From: Lentilactobacillus curieae
GTDB taxonomy: Bacteria > Bacillota > Bacilli > Lactobacillales > Lactobacillaceae
Assembly (NCBI RefSeq): GCF_000785105.2
Contig: NZ_CP018906.1
Coordinates: 1,674,001 to 1,738,000, forward strand
Direction: 5' to 3'
Length of the DNA stretch: 64,000 nt
Positions 9,666 through 17,118 of this stretch are shown here, piece by piece. The position numbers and the translations under genes were made by a program. A model generated the notes under the pieces. The model saw only the letters and a list, made by a program, of their open reading frames with translations. It did not search any database and had not been told where the DNA came from. Within the stretch, counting starts at the first letter, position 1. Each line of letters starts with the position of its first letter.

Positions 9666-9694
9666 TTGACAGCGCTTACAAAAATGCGTATATT
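9666..9694 (+). promoter_or_regulatory. strong sigma-A promoter of a short transcript
   Basis: TTGACA (9666-9671), exactly 17 bases, TATATT (9689-9694). A transcript would start near 9701, just ahead of a self-contained hairpin terminator rather than a gene start. Confidence 0.65.
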
Positions 9695-9700
9695 AATTAT

Positions 9701-9778
9701 GGGTACTAAATTGATACCTTCTAAATCAATTCTCTTTCTCTCTGTAACCAGTGGACTTTATCCCGCTGGTTATTTTTT
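9701..9778 (+). ncRNA. candidate small RNA (about 78 nt) or short leader
   Basis: Between a consensus promoter and an intrinsic terminator there is no ORF. The RNA would carry a first hairpin (AATTGAT at 9709-9715 with ATCAATT at 9725-9731), a pyrimidine-rich single strand TTCTCTTTCTCTCTG (9730-9744), and a 9-bp terminator stem (AACCAGTGG 9746-9754 with CCGCTGGTT 9763-9771) followed by ATTTTTT. The next gene has a separate TATAAT at 9780-9785, so this RNA need not be its leader. An attenuated 5' UTR of that gene is the alternative. Confidence 0.45.
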
Positions 9779-9817
9779 GTATAATGGTTCTGGTCTACTA
9801 AAGAGGAGTGCAGATAT

Positions 9818-10126
9818 ATGAAAAGCAATGAGGAATTGACATTGATCGAGGAAATTACTCGTAATGATGGTACCAAGTACATAGAGATTAGTAATATGGT
9901 TCAGAATGGTAGAGCAGAGCTTGCTGCCGAACGGGGATTTATCAAGGAAGTTAGGATATTACAACTAAATATTCCTCATTCTGCCCACGTTGCTAAATAT
10001 GAACAGTATATTAATGAGAACTTTACCATGCCAGACGAGGACATGGATCACTTTGAAGAGTGGACTAAGACTGACGAAATGAACAAAGAAATCTCGGTCA
10101 TTCTAAAAGAAAATCACATTGGATGA
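9818..10126 (+). CDS. hypothetical protein, 102 aa
   Basis: Complete, soluble, acidic protein; GAGGAG nine bases ahead of the ATG. The composition is Glu/Asp-rich and the C-terminal third (PDEDMDHFEEWTK) looks helical. I do not recognise a family. It lies alone between the candidate small RNA and tRNA-Asn, with a TATAAT (9780-9785) as likely -10. Confidence 0.6.
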   Translation: MKSNEELTLIEEITRNDGTKYIEISNMVQNGRAELAAERGFIKEVRILQLNIPHSAHVAKYEQYINENFTMPDEDMDHFEEWTKTDEMNKEISVILKENHIG

Positions 10127-10156
10127 TTTTATGATTAGCACATCATTAAAATTTTG

Positions 10157-10185
10157 TTGCACAGAATTTAATTATATGGTATAAA
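10157..10185 (+). promoter_or_regulatory. promoter of tRNA-Asn
   Basis: TTGCAC (10157-10162), 17 bases, TATAAA (10180-10185) with TG at 10177-10178 (extended -10). Confidence 0.6.
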
Positions 10186-10213
10186 TATATCATGGCTTTT
10201 ACAGCTAGATTAT

Positions 10214-10285
10214 TGCTCCGTAGTTCAGTGGTAGAATAATTGACTGTTAATCAAGAGGTCGCTGGTTCGAGCCCAGCCGGAGCAG
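10214..10285 (+). tRNA. tRNA-Asn (GTT)
   Basis: Acceptor TGCTCCG/CGGAGCA, D stem GTTC/GAAT, anticodon loop CTGTTAA (anticodon GTT), T arm GCTGG-TTCGAGC-CCAGC, discriminator G as expected for Asn. CCA is not encoded. The first pair of the anticodon stem is an A-G mismatch (ATTGA against TCAAG), which is unusual. It has its own promoter and a terminator seven bases after its end. Confidence 0.85.
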
Positions 10286-10291
10286 TATTAT

Positions 10292-10325
10292 AAGGCGTTA
10301 GGATAATTCCTAACGCCTTTTTTAT
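10292..10325 (+). terminator. terminator after tRNA-Asn
   Basis: Perfect 12-bp stem AAGGCGTTAGGA around TAA or TAAT, followed by T7. Confidence 0.9.
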
Positions 10326-10349
10326 TGCTAAAATAACCATTTACTATTT

Positions 10350-10378
10350 TTCACATCGACTTGTGAATATGGTAATAT
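10350..10378 (+). promoter_or_regulatory. promoter of the amidase gene
   Basis: TTCACA (10350-10355), 17 bases, TAATAT (10373-10378) preceded by TGG (extended -10). Confidence 0.5.
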
Positions 10379-10426
10379 ACAGTTACGGTTTCGAGAGGTT
10401 AAAACGAACATTTAGGGGGATTTATT

Positions 10427-11668
10427 TTGACTAAAAACTCGATTAAAAAAAGCTTGTGTGGACTTGCTGTTGGCTGTTTATCTGCTTTATGTATTGGAAT
10501 ACAGGTAAACGCTGATTCAGCTGTAAATTCTTACATTATGGATAATAACCTACAACCAGTAAAAACTACTAGTGCCATTTGGAGTGGCTTTCCCAAAAAC
10601 AATTACACAACTGGCAAACCTAATGGGGTTGTGGTTCACGAGACTGCAAATCCAAATTCAACAATATATGGCGAAATTAGCTACATGAAGAGCAATTATC
10701 AAAATGCTTTTGTACACACATTTATTGATGCCTCACGCGTGATTAATATTGCCAATACTAATTACCTCGCTTGGGGTTGTGGGTACCCTGGAAACGGCCG
10801 ATTTATTCAATTTGAACAGGTTGAGGTTCATAGTAAGTCCGCGTTCGCTAAAGAAGTTAATAATGCAGCTAATTATACTGCTAGTATGTTGAAACAATAT
10901 AACTTGCCTCTGGACAATGCTGTTAATGACGGTAAGGGAACTGTTTGGTCTCATAAGGCAGTCTCAACATTTCTTGGTGGAACTGACCATGGCGATCCAG
11001 ACGGTTACTATGCTAGCAATGGCTCAAAGTACTTTGGAGAACCATACACGATGAACGATTTTTACTCATTGGTTAAGTACTACTATGGAGGCTCCAGTGC
11101 TGTTACCTCACAGCCAACAAGTAACACTACAGCGACGCCAAAGAATACTACGGCCACCAAGCCAGCAGTTAAGTATTACAAGGGTCAGGGAAATGAGACG
11201 GCTAAATTAAGTGCAACGTACAGCAGGTACAAGCTTTACAATCATGTTAAGGGAACTTCAAGGCAGGAAGCTAAATATAGCTTTAGTTCACAACCTGCGT
11301 TTGTCGGGAAAACAGTTTATGTTGACTCGCGTGCAGTAACATCTAAAGGATCTACCTGGTATCGAATCAGATTTGCAAAAAACACTACCAAAAAGTACTG
11401 GGTTTACTCAAAGGCACTGAGTTTTAACCCAATAAGTTTTTCTGACAGTAACAAAACGATTACCATAAAAAATGGGAAATACTCATTGAGAAATCACGTG
11501 TATAATACCAAGTACTTATCAACAGTAGCAGGAAATACTAGTAACATTTTAAACCAGTCTTTTAAGGTGAATAAGGTTGGGATTAAAACTCATTCAACTG
11601 GACAAACTACTTGGTACCGAATCAATGTTAACGGCAAGAATGTTTGGGTTTGTGAGCAAGCATTGTGA
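10427..11668 (+). CDS. secreted N-acetylmuramoyl-L-alanine amidase (Amidase_2) with GW modules
   Basis: Wall hydrolase that cuts between muramic acid and the stem peptide. The start is TTG at 10427 with AGGGGG six bases ahead. 413 residues: signal peptide (about 1-29, QVNA-DS), Amidase_2 domain about 40-220 with zinc-ligand regions VVVHETAN and TDHGDPDGYY, a Thr-rich linker, then two GW/SH3_8-type modules (about 245-335, 340-413) with YNHV/RNHV and WYRI motifs like those of the glucosaminidase at 6.1 kb. Same targeting system, different bond cut. Confidence 0.87.
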   Translation: MTKNSIKKSLCGLAVGCLSALCIGIQVNADSAVNSYIMDNNLQPVKTTSAIWSGFPKNNYTTGKPNGVVVHETANPNSTIYGEISYMKSNYQNAFVHTFIDASRVINIANTNYLAWGCGYPGNGRFIQFEQVEVHSKSAFAKEVNNAANYTASMLKQYNLPLDNAVNDGKGTVWSHKAVSTFLGGTDHGDPDGYYASNGSKYFGEPYTMNDFYSLVKYYYGGSSAVTSQPTSNTTATPKNTTATKPAVKYYKGQGNETAKLSATYSRYKLYNHVKGTSRQEAKYSFSSQPAFVGKTVYVDSRAVTSKGSTWYRIRFAKNTTKKYWVYSKALSFNPISFSDSNKTITIKNGKYSLRNHVYNTKYLSTVAGNTSNILNQSFKVNKVGIKTHSTGQTTWYRINVNGKNVWVCEQAL

Positions 11669-11683
11669 TTTTCTAGATAAACT

Positions 11684-11728
11684 AAAAAACAGTGACAATT
11701 TCAGAAATGAAAGCATCACTGTTTTTTT
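11684..11728 (+). terminator. terminator after the amidase
   Basis: AAAAAACAGTGA and TCACTGTTTTTTT form a long stem around a 20-base loop. Confidence 0.75.
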
Positions 11729-11772
11729 ATGCGCTCCTACTTATGTCCGATTCTCTTGTCTTCTGGCAATCA

Positions 11773-12081
11773 TTAAAGATTGATTTCAGAAGGAACGGCA
11801 ATCAATTGCTGTTCGCCACTGTCATACACAACAATTGATTGAGGATAGTCGGTACTGTAAGGGTACGGTGAATCAAAGGTTGCAACCAGTTCATTGTCTT
11901 GTAAGAAGTCATACGAAAGGTTGCCATCGTTGTTCACTAGGTTAAAGGTTACCAAGTTTGATAATGGAAAGATCCCTTGAAGATCGTTATCAATGATAAA
12001 CCAAACATTATCAATTGTCTGGTCTGGCATTTTGGAAACAATATTATAGCTAGCAAATCTAGCTTGCGTGCGATCAAACAT
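11773..12081 (-). CDS. DUF960-like protein, 102 aa
   Basis: Small soluble protein with good RBS (GAGGTGG, four bases before ATG). The opening (MFDRTQARFASYNIVSKMP), the central WFIIDNDLQG and the acidic second half resemble DUF960 proteins of lactic acid bacteria; function unknown. It ends 45 bases from the amidase terminator, convergent with that gene. Family call is from memory of the pattern. Confidence 0.6.
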   Translation of the reverse strand: MFDRTQARFASYNIVSKMPDQTIDNVWFIIDNDLQGIFPLSNLVTFNLVNNDGNLSYDFLQDNELVATFDSPYPYSTDYPQSIVVYDSGEQQLIAVPSEINL

Positions 12082-12154
12082 AATACCACCTCACAGTCAA
12101 ATTCTTATTAATTTCAAACTACCAAAAATACTGGTGCAATGCAAGCAGAAGTGA

Positions 12155-12976
12155 TTACTGCGTGAACTCTTGGTTATCCATAATTAACCGGTTAATGTGT
12201 TTTGAAGTTTGTTGATTTTCGGGTGGAAGACTCATATAATCCCCATAAATATTCTTCAAAATTTTATCGTAATCGGCGAATACTGGGATTGTCGTGTTTT
12301 CAAATGGGACTTCGATAATATTATCAAATTGCTCATCGGAAAAAATCTCGGCCTCGTAATCGTATTGAGATGCAAGATTTTTAAACAGCGACAGATTTTC
12401 GCTATCCTCATATTCTCGCATGATATTTTCACGTTGAATTTTAAAGTCTCGTGCAGCCGATAACTGCTGATCATTCAATGGCGAATAGAATCGTTTAATT
12501 GGGTTATCGATAAAATTATAACGTAATCTAAGATATAATCTGCTGTCTAACCGCTTGATGTTTAGATACTGTTGCCTCTGCTTCTCGGCAGAATTTGGAA
12601 TTATATCAATCGGAAAAATATCGATAAAAACTCCTTTTTTGGCATCGTTGTAGTTATTTTTTTCTTCAATGTAGGTGTTTCGATTCAGAAGTTTGCCATA
12701 ACTTAGGGCGTAATTAGGATCGGAGAAAGGGTTCTGGAAGAAGTACTTGGTATCTACAAATTGTTCTTTTGCTAATACCAAAAACTTTTCGTAGTCCTCT
12801 CTCGGCATACCAATGTCCATGTCATCATCCCATGGAATAAACCCATGATGACGAATTGCCCCCAACAGGGTTCCTCCAAGAGCCAAGTATTTTAAATTGT
12901 TTTCTACCAAAAAGTCTTTAAGAAAGTGGTAGCTGTCAAGCTCGACTTTTTGAATTAATTTTGTTAATTCGGGCAT
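12155..12976 (-). CDS. LicD family nucleotidyltransferase-fold protein
   Basis: Likely transfers a phospho-substituent (phosphocholine type or related) to a teichoic acid or polysaccharide. The core motif GGTLLGAIRHHGFIPWDDDMD at the N-terminus, with the DDD metal ligands, is diagnostic of LicD. ATG at 12976 is chosen because AAGGTG lies six bases before it; an ATG at 13009 would add 11 residues without an RBS. 273 residues. Monocistronic, divergent from a MarR gene; substrate cannot be told from sequence. Confidence 0.85.
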   Translation of the reverse strand: MPELTKLIQKVELDSYHFLKDFLVENNLKYLALGGTLLGAIRHHGFIPWDDDMDIGMPREDYEKFLVLAKEQFVDTKYFFQNPFSDPNYALSYGKLLNRNTYIEEKNNYNDAKKGVFIDIFPIDIIPNSAEKQRQQYLNIKRLDSRLYLRLRYNFIDNPIKRFYSPLNDQQLSAARDFKIQRENIMREYEDSENLSLFKNLASQYDYEAEIFSDEQFDNIIEVPFENTTIPVFADYDKILKNIYGDYMSLPPENQQTSKHINRLIMDNQEFTQ

Positions 12977-13077
12977 AGTTTTCACCTTTAAGTTGATTTT
13001 AGAATCCATTTTCGTATATATTATATATTATGTGATTAAAGATGCTGCTTTTTATTACTAAGTAGATTTGATAGGAT

Positions 13078-13124
13078 ACATGTGGTTTCTAATCATTGTA
13101 ACCATGTTCCTTTGGTAATATAAT
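13078..13124 (+). promoter_or_regulatory. MarR gene promoter with imperfect palindrome
   Basis: TTGTAA (13096-13101), 17 bases, TATAAT (13119-13124). ACATGTGGTT (13078-13087) and AACCATGT (13100-13107) form an imperfect dyad overlapping the -35, a possible autoregulatory site in the licD-marR divergent region. Confidence 0.45.
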
Positions 13125-13179
13125 AGATTAAGGGTATTAATAGTTAACTTACACAAAAATGACAGGAATGGTGATTCGA

Positions 13180-13635
13180 ATGAGCAACACAAACGACCAA
13201 CTTTTGAAGGAAGCAATTGACGTCTATTTATCGTCACTAAAATATTTAGATAGTTTTGTATCTGAGCCGGCTGTTAAATATGGTTTATCATTCGAACAAT
13301 ACTTAATTTTACACACGATTGCAGATCAAGAGAACGTTTCGCTAATGGATATTGCGGCAGAGCGTAAGGTTACTAGAAGTGCAATCTCAAGGCAAATTAA
13401 GGTATTGCTTCAGCATGACTATATTTACCAGAAGCCTGCTGAAAGTGACCGCCGGAGACTTTATTTGCACCTGACACCAGCTGGAAAAGATGTTGAACAA
13501 AAAGTGTATGAATTGACCACAAAACGTTTTGACCACTGGATTTCAAATTATGGTGAAGATAAAGCTCGGGAGATTATTGGTTTCATCAAAGATTTTTCTT
13601 CAAATGAAATGACCAACTTTCCACCAGAAGATTAA
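13180..13635 (+). CDS. MarR family transcriptional regulator
   Basis: 151 residues from ATG 13180, which has GGTGA six bases ahead; longer in-frame starts at 13159 and 13171 have poorer sites. Winged helix: SLMDIAAERKVTRSAISRQIKVLL as helix-turn-helix and the DRRRLYLHLT wing of the MarR type. No conserved N-terminal redox Cys seen. Transcribed divergently from licD; ligand and targets unknown. Confidence 0.85.
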   Translation: MSNTNDQLLKEAIDVYLSSLKYLDSFVSEPAVKYGLSFEQYLILHTIADQENVSLMDIAAERKVTRSAISRQIKVLLQHDYIYQKPAESDRRRLYLHLTPAGKDVEQKVYELTTKRFDHWISNYGEDKAREIIGFIKDFSSNEMTNFPPED

Positions 13636-13652
13636 CTAAAATTGATAATCAT

Positions 13653-13687
13653 AAAAAGCCAAGTATTGCTTCGTTACTTGGCTTTTT
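13653..13687. terminator. bidirectional terminator
   Basis: AAAAAGCCAAGTA ... TACTTGGCTTTTT between convergent genes; T runs on both strands. Confidence 0.85.
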
Positions 13688-13698
13688 GTATGTACAAA

Positions 13699-14058
13699 TT
13701 AGATACTGACGTCCTCTTCTAATTCCAGCCACAGAGTAAGTGGGGTTGGATTAAAGTCTGGCCAATTAGCAATGTGATCGTAACCGCGTTGGAGTAGTTG
13801 ACTACCGCGTTTTTTCTTCAAATCGTCAAAAACTGATAAGGCAAACGGGTTATCTTCTAAGTCGGAGATGACTGTTGGTAATTTATGCTTCCACTCCATT
13901 AGTAGATCTTGATAGATTAAAAGTTTCCGGGCATTTTTAATCGTGTAATCGACTCCGTTACTTCTTAATTCCTCAAGATAATTTTCGTATTCTTCAGCAA
14001 CAGCTTCTTGAGCAGTTCGCCATTGCTGTTCATTAAAGACCGGTTTTTTAGTACTCAT
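13699..14058 (-). CDS. hypothetical protein, 119 aa
   Basis: Complete, soluble, highly helical and acidic protein (QEAVAEEYENYLEELRSN; LLMEWKHKLP), RBS GGAGG eight bases before ATG. No family recognised. Divergent from the T-box-controlled permease and convergent with marR. Confidence 0.65.
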   Translation of the reverse strand: MSTKKPVFNEQQWRTAQEAVAEEYENYLEELRSNGVDYTIKNARKLLIYQDLLMEWKHKLPTVISDLEDNPFALSVFDDLKKKRGSQLLQRGYDHIANWPDFNPTPLTLWLELEEDVSI

Positions 14059-14143
14059 TGTTTTGCCTCCAGTGTTAAAAGCTCATAATCCAATTTAACA
14101 CTATCTATTTGGTTTTTGCAAAGCAAATGGATTAATTGAGAAC

Positions 14144-14173
14144 TTGACAAACTGGAATGTGTATATTTATAAT
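14144..14173 (+). promoter_or_regulatory. promoter of the T-box/permease transcript
   Basis: TTGACA (14144-14149), 18 bases, TATAAT (14168-14173). Confidence 0.7.
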
Positions 14174-14179
14174 GTTTGT

Positions 14180-14348
14180 CACATGGTAAACAGAGATTCG
14201 GCGTTCGCTGAGAGCCGAAGCTAAAAATGGCATTACTATCGGGGCGTCCGTTAACCGCAACTTAAAAGGCAATAATTATTGTAAAAAATGGGTGGAACCG
14301 CGTTTAAAACGCCCCTGGTACTCGACGGAGTACTAGGGGCGTTTTTTT
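14180..14348 (+). promoter_or_regulatory. T-box leader, probably glycine-specific, with short stem I
   Basis: T-box sequence GGGTGGAACCGCG at 14290-14302. The bulge TGGA (14293-14296) can pair with a UCCA tRNA end, so the discriminator must be U, as in tRNA-Gly. Stem I is small: base helix TGGTAA (14184-14189) with TTACTA (14233-14238), upper stem TTCGGC (14197-14202) with GCCGAA (14214-14219). The 3' strand of the internal loop holds GGC followed by A (14229-14232), a glycine codon in the specifier position. An AATAATTATT-type stem lies before the T-box. Terminator AAAACGCCCC (14306-14315) with GGGGCGTTTT (14336-14345). Uncharged tRNA should favour antitermination. Confidence 0.8.
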
Positions 14349-14370
14349 ATTTGATTTGGAGGATTTTATA

Positions 14371-15720
14371 ATGGAGAAAGAGAATAAGGTACTGTCAAGA
14401 TCTTTAAAGAGTCGGCATATTCAGATGATTGCAATCGGTGGGGCAATTGGAACAGGGCTATTTTTAGGCTCTTCGAGTGCAATTCACTTATCAGGTCCAT
14501 CAATTATATTGTCATACCTGATTGTCGGTGGATTCTGTTTCTTGTTAATGAGAGCAATTGGAGAGTTGCTACTATCAGATCAAACAAAACATTCTTTTTT
14601 AGACTTTGTAAAAGAATATTTAGGTGATCGCTTCGAATTCGTTACTGGTTGGACATATTGGTTCTGTTGGATAAGTTTAGCAATGGCTGATTTAACAGCC
14701 ACTGGGATTTATGTTAAATACTGGTTTCCCAATATTCCCCAATGGATTCCTCCTCTGGTGATTCTGTTAGTTCTGTTTTTGGCCAATAAAGTTAATGTAA
14801 AACTTTTTGGTGAACTAGAAACTTGGTTCTCAATGATCAAGGTCGTTGCAATTATTCTACTGGTTGCCGTTGGTTTGTTCTTAGCAATCTTTAGGTTTAA
14901 AGTAGCAGGTTCAACTGCTGGTTTTAACAACTTGTTTGATCATGGTGGCTTTTTCCCAACTGGAATCAGTGGATTTTTACTTTCGTTTCAAATGGTAGTA
15001 TTTGCTTTCGTTGGAATTGAAATGGTCGGAATGACTGCTGGAGAAACTGATAACCCAGAAGAAAATTTACCCAAGGCCATTAACAGTCTCCCAATTAGAA
15101 TTGGGTTGTTTTATGTTGGTTCAATGATTGCTGTAATGAGTGTTTACCCATGGAATCACATCAGCACTAGCGTTAGTCCTTTTGTTCAAGTGTTCTCTGG
15201 AATTGGGGTCGTGGGTGCTGCTGGAATTCTTAACTTTGTGGTTTTAACAGCAGCCATTTCAGCAACCAATAGTTGCTTATTTAGTACCAGTCGGACGATG
15301 TATGCTCTAGGAATGGGTGGAAATGCTTCGTCATTTGTTACTCGGTTGTCCAGAAACGGAGTGCCCAATTTAGCGCTGAACGTCTCAACTGCAGTATTAA
15401 TGTTAATTGTTATTTTGAATTATTTTATGCCGGATGGGGTGTTTAACCTCGTGTCTAGTGTTTCGACGATTAACTTTGTAATCGTTTGGGTTATCTTGAT
15501 TGTTGTTCACTTAGTATATCGTCACAAACATCCAAAGGGTGCAAAGACCTTCAGAATGCCGGGTTATCCAGTAGCGGACTACTTTACCTTAATATTCTTT
15601 GTTGGTGTTTTGGTGTTCTTACTGATAAACGCCTCCACAAGAATCCCGATGATCATTTCACTTGGGTCGGTATGTTTGCTATTCTTAGTGTATGAATTAA
15701 GTGTAAAGAAGCATAAGTAA
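14371..15720 (+). CDS. AAT-family amino acid permease, CycA-like (Gly/Ala/Ser type)
   Basis: Proton-coupled amino acid importer with 12 membrane helices, 449 residues. ATG 14371 follows GGAGG by eight bases; the longer TTG start at 14356 overlaps that site. Opening RHIQMIAIGGAIGTGLFLGS and the blocks MRAIGELLLS, GWTYWFCW, MADLTA, VKLFGELETWF and GIEMVGMTAGET match the CycA/AapA subgroup closely. CycA of E. coli imports glycine, D-/L-alanine and D-serine, consistent with the glycine-type T-box in front. Exact substrate inferred, not proven. Confidence 0.85.
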   Translation: MEKENKVLSRSLKSRHIQMIAIGGAIGTGLFLGSSSAIHLSGPSIILSYLIVGGFCFLLMRAIGELLLSDQTKHSFLDFVKEYLGDRFEFVTGWTYWFCWISLAMADLTATGIYVKYWFPNIPQWIPPLVILLVLFLANKVNVKLFGELETWFSMIKVVAIILLVAVGLFLAIFRFKVAGSTAGFNNLFDHGGFFPTGISGFLLSFQMVVFAFVGIEMVGMTAGETDNPEENLPKAINSLPIRIGLFYVGSMIAVMSVYPWNHISTSVSPFVQVFSGIGVVGAAGILNFVVLTAAISATNSCLFSTSRTMYALGMGGNASSFVTRLSRNGVPNLALNVSTAVLMLIVILNYFMPDGVFNLVSSVSTINFVIVWVILIVVHLVYRHKHPKGAKTFRMPGYPVADYFTLIFFVGVLVFLLINASTRIPMIISLGSVCLLFLVYELSVKKHK

Positions 15721-15737
15721 AGTCTGGGGGATTGTTG

Positions 15738-16631
15738 ATGATTGAAGTGCATGATATGAAAAGTTATCACTGGGTTGAAGTGGTTGAACCACAGCCACAA
15801 GAGTTACGCTCTGAATTGGCTGCAATCGATTTGCCTGAAAAATACTTTGACTACATGATGGATACGCGTGAGCAACCCCGTGCCACTTATGATGAGTTGA
15901 ATAAATTTGGCGCATTAGTAGTTCGTGCCTTGCCATTTAATATTTCTCAAAAATCAACGACCGTTCCAATTTTTATCGGGTTTCGTGACGGAACGCTGAT
16001 AACGGTTTGCCATGATTCCCAAGAACGTGAGGTTATCTCTGCTCCTAAAAAGGAGTCCGGACTAACCAATCATATTATGGACATTTTGAGAGGAATCGTT
16101 GACCACTATCTTCAGTTGCTTGATCAAATGAGTGAAAATGCGGAAAGACTAGAAATGCGTGGCCATCAAGTCACGAACAAACGGTTGTCTGCGATTTCCG
16201 ACTTAAAACGCAAGTTGATATATTTACGTTCTGCTTGTGCGGGCAATCTAATTGCAATTGAACAGCTTAAGGAATTGCTTGATCATGAACAGGTTGAATC
16301 TGGGCAAACTTCCAGAGACCATCAAGCAGTAACTGATTTACTGATTGAATATCGGCAATGTCAGAATAGTTTTGAGATTGTCAGTACAGTTGTTAGTGAG
16401 TTTGAAGATACCTTCGGAAATGTAATCAATAATCGATTAAATCAGACCATGCAATTTTTAACAGTCTGGTCGTTAGTGTTGGCAATTCCACCAATTGTGT
16501 CTGGCTTTTACGGTATGAATATGTTTTTGCCGTTGGCTAGTGGTAAGTGGGCGTGGGCTTACTCATTAGTTATCACGCTTGTTTTGGTGGGATTGATGAT
16601 CTGGTATTTAAAAAGAAATAAAAAATTGTAA
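15738..16631 (+). CDS. corA: CorA family magnesium transporter
   Basis: 297 residues from ATG 15738 (TGGGGGA seven bases ahead; two in-frame TTG codons upstream lack spacing). Long cytoplasmic helical funnel (about 1-235), then two C-terminal membrane helices with the YGMNM signature between them and a basic tail LKRNKKL. Starts 17 bases after the permease stop, so it may be read from the T-box promoter, though no functional link is evident. Confidence 0.9.
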   Translation: MIEVHDMKSYHWVEVVEPQPQELRSELAAIDLPEKYFDYMMDTREQPRATYDELNKFGALVVRALPFNISQKSTTVPIFIGFRDGTLITVCHDSQEREVISAPKKESGLTNHIMDILRGIVDHYLQLLDQMSENAERLEMRGHQVTNKRLSAISDLKRKLIYLRSACAGNLIAIEQLKELLDHEQVESGQTSRDHQAVTDLLIEYRQCQNSFEIVSTVVSEFEDTFGNVINNRLNQTMQFLTVWSLVLAIPPIVSGFYGMNMFLPLASGKWAWAYSLVITLVLVGLMIWYLKRNKKL

Positions 16632-16633
16632 AC

Positions 16634-16662
16634 AAAAAGCTTGGCGTTAGCCAAGCTTTTTT
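16634..16662. terminator. terminator after corA
   Basis: AAAAAGCTTGGC-GTTA-GCCAAGCTTTTTT; symmetric T/A runs let it serve the convergent minus gene too. Confidence 0.9.
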
Positions 16663-16664
16663 GT

Positions 16665-17003
16665 TTACACAACTTTATTTAAATAGTCTGCTAGTTTTAC
16701 AACAATATTATCGACACTACCATGAAGCATGTCAGTATGATTTACGTTAATCAGGTTATTGTTTTTCTTAACTTCGTTATCAAGATACTTAGAAATACTA
16801 TCATCAATTACAATAATTGAGTTTTCTTTTGCATCAGGGTTGAAGAAGTGGTCAACCGACACACTAACGTCATGGATTGCGGTTATTTTACTTTTTAAAT
16901 TTTTGCAGAAATTATCGATTAGAGCATCGTCAACAATTGGATTTCCAGTTAATGTTGGTTGAAACTTACCGTTTCGAATGTCCCCGACGATTTTTACGTC
17001 CAT
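16665..17003 (-). CDS. hypothetical protein, 112 aa
   Basis: Complete soluble protein with alternating beta-strand and helix pattern (MDVKIVGDI; NSIIVIDDSI; NIVVKLADYL). RBS GTGGTGA about ten bases before ATG. I do not recognise the family. It stands alone between corA (convergent) and a membrane protein gene read in the same direction. Confidence 0.55.
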   Translation of the reverse strand: MDVKIVGDIRNGKFQPTLTGNPIVDDALIDNFCKNLKSKITAIHDVSVSVDHFFNPDAKENSIIVIDDSISKYLDNEVKKNNNLINVNHTDMLHGSVDNIVVKLADYLNKVV

Positions 17004-17118
17004 TAGTATGTCACCACTTTCTTTATTACAGCAAAAATTGTAACATCTTCAGAAGTCTGTGAGTGGCGAAATAACAATTATTTGGAAATCTTTAATAAGC
17101 TTAATAAAAGCTCAAACT

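Noticed and set aside
12209-12474. Overlapping open frames on both strands inside licD
   Set aside because: Shadows of the LicD coding frame, no RBS and no recognisable protein pattern.
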